A DNA stretch of 64,000 bases from the NCBI GenBank assembly GCA_014529385.2, contig CM043966.1, forward strand, positions 141,594,211 through 141,658,210. Direction: 5' to 3'. The DNA is from Adiantum capillus-veneris. Its lineage: Eukaryota > Streptophyta > Polypodiopsida > Polypodiales > Pteridaceae. Each line of letters opens with the position of its first letter. Positions within the stretch are counted from its first letter, which is position 1. The notes under the pieces were generated by a model. The model ran no database searches. It had not been told where the DNA came from and saw only the letters and a list, made by a program, of their open reading frames with translations. Position numbers and translations under genes: made by a program. Below are positions 48,050 to 58,455 of this stretch, piece by piece.

Positions 48050-50880
48050 ATGCTAGCTAAGGACCTACTAGAAGAAGAGAGAGAACCCTATTTGCAGGTA
48101 CTAAAGAAGCATGCTGGCCTCTTTATAACTGATTACGAGCACATTAAAGGAGTGACGGTAACCCAACACCATATCCAATTAAAGGAAGGTGCCAAACTAG
48201 TGGTGCAAAGGCTAAGGAGATTAGGGCTAGTGCAACAAGATGCACTCTTAAAAGAAGTAAAAAGATTACTCAAGGCAGGATTTATCTACCCAGTGGAAGA
48301 TTCTGAGTGGGTGTCTCCAGTTGTGGTAGCACCAAAGAAAAATGGGAAGAGGAGGGTATGTGTGGATTACAAGCCTCTAAACGCAGCCACAAAAAGGGAC
48401 CATTTTCCTTTGCCTTTTCAAGATGAAATACTAAATGAAGTGGCTGGTCATGAAAGGTACATAGTGTGTGATGGGTACTCAGGCTACTTCCAAATCAGAA
48501 TTGCAGATGAAGACCAAAGAAATACTACCTTCATAACACCTTGGGGGTGTTTTGCTTATAGAGTTATGCCTTTTGGTTTAACTAATGCCCCAGCTACTTT
48601 CCAGAGGTTTATGAACTTGGTGTTTCAACCTTACTTTGGTAAGTCCATACGAGTCTTCATTGATGATTTTTGCATTTATAGCTCTAGGGAAGTACATTTG
48701 TCCAAGGTTGATGAAGGTTTCACCCGTCTGGCCCAATTGGGTGGGCAATTGAATAAAGACAAGTGCCACATAGGTGAGAGCAAGGTCACTCTACTAGGCC
48801 ATGTTGTGTCTCTAGATGGTATTGAGGATGACCCTGAAAAGGTAAAGACATTGTTAGCTTTACCTACTTCTTCAAACGTGAAGCAACTAGTCTCCTTCAT
48901 TCAAAAGGTTCGCTACATGGGACGATTCATACATCTCCTTTCTCAGGCAATCTATCCCTTGCAGCAGCTCACTAAACACACTACATTGACATGGAGTGAG
49001 GAGGGTGAAAGGTGCTTTCAAGAAGTTAAAACCATTTTGAGCTCATTGCCTGTCGCCCTACAACCCACATGGGGTGAATTATTCTATGTAAATCCTAGTG
49101 TAGGTCCAGAAGCTCTAGGAGCTGTCTTGATGCAAAAAGACCCAAAGACATCTCTCATGAGACCAATCTACTTCTCTAGTAGAGTGATGACAGCTGCTGA
49201 AAAGGGTTTCAGCGCAACTGAGCAATTTGTGCTAGCTCTTAAGTTTGCAGTGGAGAAGTTTCGGGCTTACTTACTTCCGAGACAATTTGTGGTGATCACA
49301 ACTGAGGAGGTTTTTCCATATGCCCTACAACACATGGAATTGTCTCAAAGAATAGCAAAGTGGGTGGTGCAGCTTCAAGAGTTTGACTACACACTACAAG
49401 TAGAGGATTCCACCCGTGCTTGTTTGTCAGATGTCCTCACACAAAGGTGTTATGAGAAGGCCAAGAAAGAGGCACCTAGTAAGGTACCGCCTATCCCGGA
49501 GCCTGAAGTTCTACTGGGAGCACACAGTCTGTATTTTGATGGGGCTTACAAGAGGACCAAAGACAAGGCATCAGCAGGCATAGTAATATTAGGTCCAGAG
49601 AAGGAGAAGATCTTTGCCAAAGGGTTTCATCTAAAAGAGGTTCATTCTAACAATGAGGCAGAGTACCATGCCCTTGTTTTAGGGTTGCAATGTTGTCTTT
49701 CTCAGGGCATCACAAAGCTAAATGTTTTTGGTGACTCCATGTTGATTGTTAAGCAAATGGTTGGTGTATGGGCCTGTAAAAATGACAAATTTTCTGTTAA
49801 GATGAGGGAAGCAAAGGCCTTGTTGAAGGGTTTTAAAGAAGTTCGAGTGCACTTTGTACCTAGAGATCAAAATCGAGAAGCAGATGCCTTAGCAGGTGAA
49901 GAACTACAAACTCTCATAATAGGTGCTATCCTTGTGAAAAGTCCTTTATACCAGGGAAAGGAGGAGCTGCATGATTTACTTTACTTTCTTGAGCATTGTG
50001 AAGCACCCTCTGGTATGAGTAAAAGTGAACGTAGGTGGTTGGCAAAAAAGGCTACCAGCTATAGCTTAGTGAATGAGGACTTGTATTGTAGAGGGAAAGA
50101 TGCTGTCTTAAGGACAGTTCCTGCATCCCAAGAGATAAAGGATATTTTGTTTAGTTGTCATGAAGGTGTGTGTGGTGGCCACTTTGCACAAGAGATTACT
50201 AGCACAAAGATTTTACAAGCAGGGTTCACGTGGCCAAGCCTCCATCGAGATGTACAACATTGGTGCCGCACATGTGAGGTTTGCCAAAAAGCTGGACCAA
50301 GGCGTCTTACCCATGAAAATCAGCATCCAATCAAAACCTATGGGCCATTTGAAAAATGGGGGATAGATGCAATAGGGCCACTACCCTGCACTCAATCAGG
50401 GAAGGAATACATCATTATGGGGGTGGAGTACATGACCAGATGGGCAGAAGCTCGTCCCACAAAGCGCATCACAGCCAAGGACGTGAGTGATTTCATTTTT
50501 GAATGCCTTTGTTGCCGTTTTGGCACACCTTTGGAGATTCTCTCGGATAGGGGACCGGGATTTCGAGCTGATTTAGTCGGGCAATTGATGAGCAAGTTAA
50601 AAATCAAGCGCAGGCACTCTACACCATACTACCCTCAGTGCAATGGTCTTGTGGAAAAGGTAAATGGTCTTATATGTAAAATCATCACTAAGCAAGTGCA
50701 TTTACATCCTAAGGCATGGGACAAACACCTAGATGCAGCACTTTGGGCCTACAGAACATCCTTTAAAACATCCTTGGGGTATCACCTTTTCACTTGGTTT
50801 ACGGGCAAGAGGCACTATTGCCTATAGAAGTGGAGCTAACGAGCCTCCGAGTTCTAAAAGCACATCAAGAGGATACCAAT
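48050..50880 (+). pseudogene. pol: Y Pol: RT, RNase H, second RNase H and integrase, cut by the inversion
   Basis: A 925-residue ORF (48050-50827) with RT at about residues 78-260 (SEWVSPVVVAPKKNGKRRVC, FGLTNAPATFQRFMN, catalytic FIDDF at 203-207). RNase H is at about 340-470, and a second, archaeal-type RNase H at about 492-620 (LYFDGAYKR, NNEAEYHAL, DQNREADALAG), which marks the Tat lineage. The integrase zinc domain is near 703 (HEGVCGGHF, CRTCEVCQ). The core has KWGIDAIGPL, EILSDRGPGF and NGLVEKVNG (D,D,E intact). A frameshift near 50800 moves the end (PIEVELTSLRVLKAH) to another frame. The protein stops at the inversion breakpoint and its last domain is at 13700-13303. Confidence 0.92.
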
Positions 50881-50882
50881 GG
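50880..50882. other. Right breakpoint of the 37-kb inversion
   Basis: TGG joins Y integrase sequence (left) to X tail sequence (right). See 13698-13700 for the reciprocal junction. Confidence 0.8.
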
Positions 50883-51815
50883 GAAATAGCAATCGATGTT
50901 CGCATCAATGTCAAACTTTCGCATGGCAGATATCAACGAGCATTGATTGACACAGGAGCAAGAGTCAATGTGGTCAACTTCTCCACTTACAAGATGCTTA
51001 CAGATAAACCTCTAGTGCAATCCACACGTGATTTACAAGCCGCAAATGGAGCAACAATGCCAACATTGGGGGGGTTACGAAGGCATTGCACTGACAGCGG
51101 AAGAAGCCCAAATGCTTGTCGACGACCACCCAAAGTGGAGGCAGAAGTGGTTGGACAAACGGCCGCAGGATCTAACTAACTACCACAATGCTCCTCAGCA
51201 TATACAAATAGATCCTACTTTCTGCCCAGTCCCTAGAAGACGCACGTGGAAGGATTTCGCCACATGGAAAGGCTCAAGGCCGCAAAAACTGAACTACCCG
51301 GTCTTGACAGCGCAGCAGCCCCCAACAGTAGCCTACATGGTCAACACATTGAATTCGACGGTCACCTTGCTGTGAGGGATGTCCCTGACGTGGCTTTTCA
51401 AATGCTAGTAAAGATAGCCCGGATGATCATCACCTGCATTCAAGTGTTTAAAGACACTGAAGGCGACAATCATCCGTGGAATCTGTACTTGGAAGGGCAC
51501 AGAGGGATCTGCTGGAATCTCCAAGATTCACCGCCACGACACATTTTGATGGCAATGTACTCCAGGCTAATGTACATGCCCTCACACTACTTGCAGACAT
51601 TCAAAGAGGCCTTCGTCACAGGATTCTTCGAAATTGACTCAAGGATTTTCCATCCTATGGCGAAGGACCTCAAGGCACGGTACATAGCATACCAACACAC
51701 ATTAAGTGAAAATCCATTTAGACAGCATCAAGAAGCCCTGGAAGTTGTCCTTCGAACAAGAAGCTTTTGCGCAACACTTGCTTCATTGGAGCCACATCAA
51801 CGGCCAAAGCACTGA
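50883..51815 (+). pseudogene. X tail: protease-like motif and unrecognised ORFs after integrase
   Basis: ORF 50733-51179 contains, after the junction, RYQRALIDTGARVNVVNFST, a retropepsin active site (DTGA) with the following YKMLTDKPL and LQAANG segment. ORFs 51028-51375 and 51246-51815 follow in other frames (TAEEAQMLVDDHPKWRQKWL, WNLYLEGHRGICWNLQD, MYSRLMYMPSHYLQTFKEAF). These are not known pol domains to me. A protease after integrase is the reverse of the usual order. The X tail ends in a PPT and 3' LTR, so these ORFs belong to X. Confidence 0.55.
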
Positions 51816-51837
51816 ACATGCACGAGGGCGTGCAAGG

Positions 51838-51853
51838 ATAAGGAAGGGGGGAG
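51838..51853 (+). promoter_or_regulatory. Polypurine tract of X
   Basis: ATAAGGAAGGGGGGAG directly before the LTR start, giving plus-strand polarity. Confidence 0.8.
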
Positions 51854-52764
51854 TGTTTGGCGGACGAAGCGACAAGCGGCCGTTTCCAGAGAAGGATCAT
51901 ATTTTTATGAGAACCTTTGTAAAATTCTTTTGTAAGGAAGCATCTCTAAGCCGAGAACTTGTCAAAGGATTTATGATTATTCTTCTGGGAGCAATTGTAT
52001 ATTAGAGAGTCGGTTAGAAGTTTAGGAGCTTTTGGCCGGACAAACCATTTGTAAAGACCTAAACTATAAAGGTCATTTTTTGTAAGTTTGAACATTATCT
52101 TTTTAATGGAAAACTGAGAAGACAACGTACGTTTGAGAGCTCCTTCTTGCTCCAACTTGTAATCTTCGCCATTGTGGCTACGGTAGTCCAAATTCAAATT
52201 TGTTTATTGCATTGTGTCCCTCTTACCTTGCTCTTCCATTCAAGTGTGATCATTCAAGATTCGATGTAGGTTTTCAACTATTAGTTTGAAACCTTAAATC
52301 GTTGTTTTGAGTGTCTATATGCGTGTTTTATGTTGTTTTGACCCTAGGAGGGGCTTTAGGGACCCTAAAACGACCCATTAGGATCACTTGTTCGCTGTTT
52401 TTGCTGACTTTGGGACGAATGATCGCGATCTTTGTACCTTTTCAGAATGCTGTGACAGTGATAGGATACAATCCTGATAGTCCCTTGTAGCTTCCCTTCA
52501 AGTTTCGTGCGATTCCGAATAAGTTTGCATGGTAAACGGGCGTGACGACTGTAGAGCTGTGTAGAAGGACATAGTCAGATTACTTGGAGATAGTGTGGTT
52601 GATTTGCTTGTAGAATGAGTAGATGCATCTCATCGAGTTCACTTCATTAGGAATGACACCCTAGTGAGTTTCCATGCCTCATCCTGGTCGCTTCCCTTGT
52701 ATTGATAAATATGTTCATGCTTGAGAGTTATGCTATGGACGTCCGTCGCGGCGACCCGCAAACA
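51854..52764 (+). repeat. 3' LTR of element X
   Basis: 911 bp, starting TGTTTGGCGG and ending CGCAAACA. Inverted partner of 21163-22073 and of equal length. Confidence 0.92.
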
Positions 52765-52769
52765 CACCT
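52765..52769 (+). repeat. Target-site duplication of X, 3' copy
   Basis: CACCT, the reverse complement of AGGTG at 22074-22078. Confidence 0.88.
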
Positions 52770-53278
52770 CTAACCTTTTCCATAAATGACGAATGAGGGG
52801 TCATTTGGATCCTCCTAAGGACTACTTACATCTTTCCATTCTTCGTTTCATTTAAAACACTATTAGCAACTTAAAACAAGCAAATAAACACACTAGGCAA
52901 CCTAGAGCTAAAACCGCTCATTGTGTGGCACACACACTCTCAAACATAGCACATTAAGCATGTACATGATGCTGAGATTATGAGAAAGAAACACAAGAGA
53001 TTTCATTACCAATTCTTACCCATACAAAGAGTAGTGAGCATGCGAGTGTAGGCGTACTCGTCACTACGTGAGCTCCAAAGTTAGCAAATGCTCTAATAAT
53101 TACAACTTTTGGCTTGCATTACCAAGGTTAAATTTTTTGTATTTGGATAAAAAGAGATAATTACTTCAAAAACGTGATGGACTAGTGTATCTAGTCTCTT
53201 CATTAAGTACAAAACTCTTTGAAAACAATCAAACTCTTCCGGGTTCAAGATTTACAATGCCAGCTTAGGAAAAAATAA

Positions 53279-55054
53279 ATGATTAAGTGGAAGAAGTTTT
53301 GTAGGCCCATCCAAATTGGTGTGATTGAGTTCTTTGCTTCAACATGGTGCATGAGAAAAAAGGAGACATCGGAAGAGATGCACAAAATAATTGAGAAAAT
53401 GTTTACACAAAATGAGTCATTGTTGTCATTGATTGTTGAGGCAGTAGGAGCAATTGCACATGACAAAATAGGCAAATATGTATTCCAAGAAAAGGAGAAA
53501 AATTGCTTTAGCTTTGGCACAAAAAGGTAGTGGTTGAGGCCACAAGACTGCCTTTTGAGGTAGACATCACCCAACAGGTCCTCAACACTTTCAACTCTAA
53601 CAAGGATATATCACAGGTAAATGGTGTAGCATTGGAAATCACCACGAGAGAGATGGCACATGATCTCATATTACTAGATGCAGGCAAAATCACACTAGCC
53701 ACTACTAATGAAGCTAGTATATTCCTGCATGAGATGAACAAACCAAGAAGAAGAGAAAGTGTGGTGCATAGGGAATTCCAATAGCATCATTGGAATGCAC
53801 ACCAATCTATGGGTTTATCGCTAAAGTAATCAGTTTGAAGAGAAACCCAATATACATCTCTAAAAAGATTTTGCCATGTTGATGGCCAGGATTCTTGACT
53901 TAGAATCCATGATCAATATAAGCTAGTTTATCTTTGGGGTACTGGAGAGTCCCAGAGTGGTTTTCCCCCATTGATGATGTGGTTGTTAAACCTTTTCTAA
54001 ATGATTGTGCCAATGATAACATGAATTCCCTGGGATTGCAGTTAGAGATTATGCTCAACACCAAACCCACTTACTAGTGTGTGAAGGACATAAGGGTCCA
54101 GATCAAAGAAATGTTAATTCAAATGAAATTCCGGAGGAGTGTTGGATCAAATAGTCAAGGCTATGCTTGAAACTAATGTCACTAGTAGTAGAGGACCACA
54201 GACTCAAATGAATTTAAGAGAATAGGAGATAAACTTCAAGAGTTTATTTCATCTAGCTCATAGTACAAGGAAGATGATGCAGCAAGAAAACTAGCTGGTC
54301 TTGAACTTTTTGGAGTTTTTTCTAGATTCTTTGGTGCCAGTGTATGCCATTCTAGATAACAAGGTAAAACTCCTAAGATTTTTCCTAGCACTTTACTCCA
54401 CACACATTGAACCAATAGACCAAAAAAGCTACATCAAAATAGTGGATGAGATCCACAATTGGTATGAGGTCGCCAACACTAAGTGGACGGCCTAGAACCA
54501 GGCAGTCTCATTGAAGCATTGAAGAAGGATCAACCAAATGACTTGATCAAAGGACTTCAAAATTTTCAATTGATAATGGGCCAATGGAGAGTGCAAATCC
54601 ATAGGCTGATACAGATCACAAATCATCTAGTATAGTTTACAATGGAAGCCTCCAAGATCCTTGAGTAGGAACTAGCTAATAAAGCATCCTCTAAATTTTA
54701 GTTCAGAGAGATGACTGAAATTATGCTGAAAGCCAAAATTAAATGCAATCAAACATTACCTCAAGGATGGATTCACATTGCATCCTATTGTCACAAGCTA
54801 GTCAGAGCCCAACTCACTAGGGATAAAAAAACACTCTATGACTATATTACAAAAACATGGAATGCATTGACTCCATATATGAGTTCAAGATGAAGACAAT
54901 AAAAAAGGATCAATTGGAGCAAGAGGCCCTATATCAGCTTATTCAAAAAGAGAGCACCACTCTTAGTGCCCCAGAGCCTTTCAAAGTTCTACACAAACCT
55001 CCAAAGAAGAAGGCACTAGACAAGAAGTGGGCCAGATGGATTGATAAAGGATGA
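53279..55054 (+). pseudogene. Unrecognised relic U, coding remnants before an LTR-like region
   Basis: Plus-strand ORF pieces (53279-53530, 53530-53784, 54301-54495, 54711-54893, 54857-55054) read like fragments of one eroded protein, for example EEMHKIIEKMFTQNESLLSL, IVDEIHNWYEVANTKW and LHKPPKKKALDKKWARWIDK. I recognise no Gag, RT or integrase motif. A purine tract and a promoter-like region follow at once, which suggests a single-ORF, non-autonomous LTR element. 52770-53278 before it has nothing I can name. Confidence 0.35.
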
Positions 55055-55098
55055 ATTCTTAATCTTTTTTGAAAATTTTGATCTATACCAAAATTCAA

Positions 55099-55610
55099 GA
55101 AAAGGGGGAAGGATGTAGATAGCAGGAACAACCCTTTGCAGATGATTGGGTTGGAAGCATCCAGAGTTAGTAACCTCCGATACTTACCACAGTAATCGAC
55201 ACACTACCCAAGCAATTAGGGTCTCATTAGAAGCCTATAAATATGGGCCACTACATCTTTTATATCATATCTTGGAGCCGTGAATCTCTTGTAATTCAAA
55301 TACACATTGAGCTTATGTCTCAACATTGTACTTGTTCTTATTTGAATATACAATCCCAGTTTTAGTGTCCATTTATATTTCTAGTTCCAATGTTGAGTAT
55401 CATTTCCAGCTTCAGTCTTGTCTTTCAATGTGTCTTGTCTGATCTCGAGCCTTGATTGATCTAAACTAACCCTAGCTACCAACCTAGAACCGATGATTGA
55501 AAGTGTCTAGCTCATTCCAGTAACTTAAAGAAATCCCATCTACTACTAGCCACTAAAATGCTAAAAAATATTCATCAAGCAACCAAAAGAAAGAAGATTG
55601 CTTAAGGAAT
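55099..55610 (+). repeat. Putative PPT and LTR of relic U
   Basis: AGAAAAGGGGGAAGGA at 55098-55113 looks like a PPT. A TG start follows at 55114, with TATAAATA at 55236-55243. No second LTR is in the window, so the right end and the identity are uncertain. Confidence 0.4.
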
Positions 55611-55615
55611 TAAAG

Positions 55616-56008
55616 TGCACGCTAATGTCAAGATATAGAGAAGGAGAGAGCTTGAAATCTTTCAAGCACACACAAGCGTGTGCGCATGCACGCGCACACA
55701 CACACACACACACATGGAAGCAAAAGACTGTACTTCTTCTTCTTCTTCACTAACTCAAGATAAAAAGTCTACAAAACATGAGAAAAAATACAACATAAAG
55801 GGGAAACACTACAACGGTCTAGTATGAACCGCTAGTGATTGAGGTGAGTAGATAAGTGTGCCATCACTCTAGTAGGTAGACCAACTCGGTGTAGTGCACA
55901 TGTAGTATCACTACCAAAGATATGCGTATTTAACAAGGTGTGCCAATGATGATGATTGTCGGTGGTATTCATCCTAGAGTTGTACATGTTGAGCTTGACA
56001 TCTCAACA
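55616..56008 (-). repeat. 3' LTR of copia fragment V, left end approximate
   Basis: On the minus strand it begins TGTTGAGATGTC at 56008, directly after the purine tract at 56009-56019. The left end is a guess from a possible CA terminus near 55616. It contains a CA microsatellite near 55690-55713 and a TTC run near 55735. Confidence 0.55.
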
Positions 56009-56019
56009 CTCCCCCTCAA
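56009..56019 (-). promoter_or_regulatory. Polypurine tract of V
   Basis: TTGAGGGGGAG on the minus strand next to the LTR start. Confidence 0.7.
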
Positions 56020-58455
56020 GCTCAACACCATCTCTCATATGCCAAGCATCACTAGAGACCATGCCCTAGCTTTGCCACTCCAAGAGCCTTTGTTAAGATA
56101 TCTACAACCTGCTCATCGATCGCCACATACTCAAGGTTGATGTCACCTACTAAGGCCCTCTCTCTGATGAAGTGATAGTGCACCTCAATGTTCTTTGTCC
56201 TAGCATGAAGCACTAGGTTTTGTCCCAATGTATGCTACTGAGGTTTTCACAATAGATGAAAATTGGCCTCTATACTTGTACTCCAAAGTCATGAAGTAGA
56301 AATCCTCGAGGGGTTCACCGTCCGGTTACCCCTATATAACGTGCATTTGCGGGGTATTAAAAAGATCCCTCTTTTAACATGTCTAAATGAATAAAATGAC
56401 CTCTTATTTTAGGAAAATTTTCCAAATTTGAATATTAAAACCCCTTATGTTAATGTATCTCTATTAAATTGCCCAAAAAAAAAATCATTTTCGAACCCCT
56501 CCTTTCAAACTCACTTATACATTAAAATGATTACATAGTGCACCCCCCGAGTAGCAATCCCAACCATGCTACCTCACATGATGTTATTGCAACACCCCTA
56601 TACTCTGTCTCTGTACTCAAAAGAGCAACCATAGGTTGCTTCTTGCTGCTCCATGTGATAGCAACACTCCCAAGTGAGAACACAAATCCATTGTGGTAGA
56701 CTTGCAATTGTATGTACTACCTACCCAATCTGCATCTGTGTAGCCATAGAGCTGCAACTCCACATGAGCCCTATAAAAGGGTGCATCATCCAAAGTAGCA
56801 CTCACAAAGTGCAAAGTGTGCCTCATTGTAAGTGTGGTTTCTTGGGAGACTGCATATAAACTGACTCACCAGTCCAATTGTGTACCTCAATTCTGGACGT
56901 GAGATAGTTCAGTAGATCAAGCTACCCACAATCTTTCTGTACATGGTAGCATTATCAAGCACTTGACCTTCTTCATTCCCCAACATAAAATTCTAATATA
57001 AAGGCATTGCAATTGGCTTACAATCATTCATGCCATACTTTTTCAACATATCCAAAGCATATTGCCTTTGTGATAGCCATACACCTTCTCCTATGCAAAT
57101 AATTTCAATGCCCAAGAAATACTGTAAGTCTCCCAAGTCTTTCATGTCAAACTCTTGCATAAGTAGAGCATGCACGCCCTCTACTTCAGCTATATTATCA
57201 CCTCCGACAATCAAATCAGCCACATAGATGCATATTACCACAATTCCTACCTCATTCTTTTGCGCATGCAATGAATGGTCTGCATTAGACATCTCAAAGC
57301 CCAATGAAATGAGGAATGCCAAAATACTTTCATACCAAGCTCTAAACGCTTGCTTCATCCCAAACAATTCTTTCTTTAACCTGCATACAATGTCACGTAG
57401 CCTCATATTTGCTTAACCTTGTGGCTACTCTATATACACAATCTCCTCCAAGTCTCCATTTAAAAATGCATTCTTTACATCCATTTGTTTCAACACCCAT
57501 TTTAATGTGACATCCACTTTAGCTATGGGGATGAATGTCTCCTCATAATCAAGCCCATAAGTCTCTGCATAACCTTTGGCCACAAGTTTAGCCTTGTACG
57601 TACTCACACTGCCATCAACATTATGCTTTATTATGTAAACCCACTTACATCCAATTACCTTTGGTAATGGCACCAATTCCCATATTCCATTGGCATCAAT
57701 GCATCACAATCTTTGTCCATAGCTTGTAGCCATTTTTCATCCTTGACAAAATCCTCAAAACATGTGGGTTCTACTTCCTCTGTAATGTTTGCTATAAATG
57801 CACAATGAAGAGCCACATGATTGTCACAAGTCAATCTCTGCACATGATTTTTTTCTCTTTCTGACCTGCATGGTCCAGGATCATTTTTAGGTTCCCTAGT
57901 CCCTATTTGCATTCTTCTTGCACCCGGAGTCTTCACAGAGGGTATGCCAAACTCCTCATCAAAACTCTTTGCAAAACCATTGCTATCACCATCATCATAA
58001 TGAACACTCAAATTTGGAAACTTAGGGGCATCATCAACTTTTTCCTTTTCTTTCCTTGATACATTTGAAGAGTTTGTAGGACTCACTCTTTCACGTAACC
58101 TAACACTCCATGTATTCTCAACTTGACTTGCACTAGAGAACCCTTGCCTCCCACTCAAAACTTGTCATTGCGCACATGTATTTTTTGCAGCCACATTCTC
58201 TCTTACATCAGCCCCCAAATCATCTTTTACGTCGGCATAACAACTTGCCATTTCATAAAAAAACAACATCTTTGTTCACCCTCACTTTACTTGTGACAAG
58301 ATTGTAACACTTGTACCCTTTCTTCTCAAGGGAATAGCCAAAAAACATGCATTTTTCTACTTTTGGATCAATCTTACTTCTTAGCTCATTTGGAACATGC
58401 AACGTTGTGGCAAAGACCAATCCTTGTTGTCAAATGATGGAAGTGGAAAATGAGT
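56020..58455 (-). pseudogene. pol: Ty1/copia fragment V: integrase end, RT and RNase H
   Basis: Minus strand. 58430-58200 is the integrase end (HVPNELRSKIDPK, CMFFGYS). 58158-57655 is the linker and RT start (EEVEPTCFEDFVKDEKWLQA). 57676-57425 has KWVYIIK and [13 protein letters not shown]. 57406-56993 has KELFGMKQAFRAWYE and ICIYVADLIVGG, where the YVDD site has become YVAD. 56826-56560 is RNase H (YTDADWVGS, STETEYRGVA), ending after an insertion with HARTKNIEVHYHFI at about 56225-56068. Stops and frameshifts abound. The upstream part is cut by insertion of W1 at 58456. Confidence 0.88.
56290..56550. other. Insertion of about 260 bp in V RNase H
   Basis: The RNase H reading passes from EVAWLGLLL (near 56555) to DFGVQV (near 56290), which are normally adjacent. 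The sequence between is AT-rich, with no ORF or obvious terminal repeat. It could be a small transposon. Confidence 0.5.

Noticed and set aside
53279-55054. Endogenous pararetrovirus
   Set aside because: No movement-protein, coat zinc-finger or RT motif is visible. The following purine tract and TATA region fit an LTR element better.
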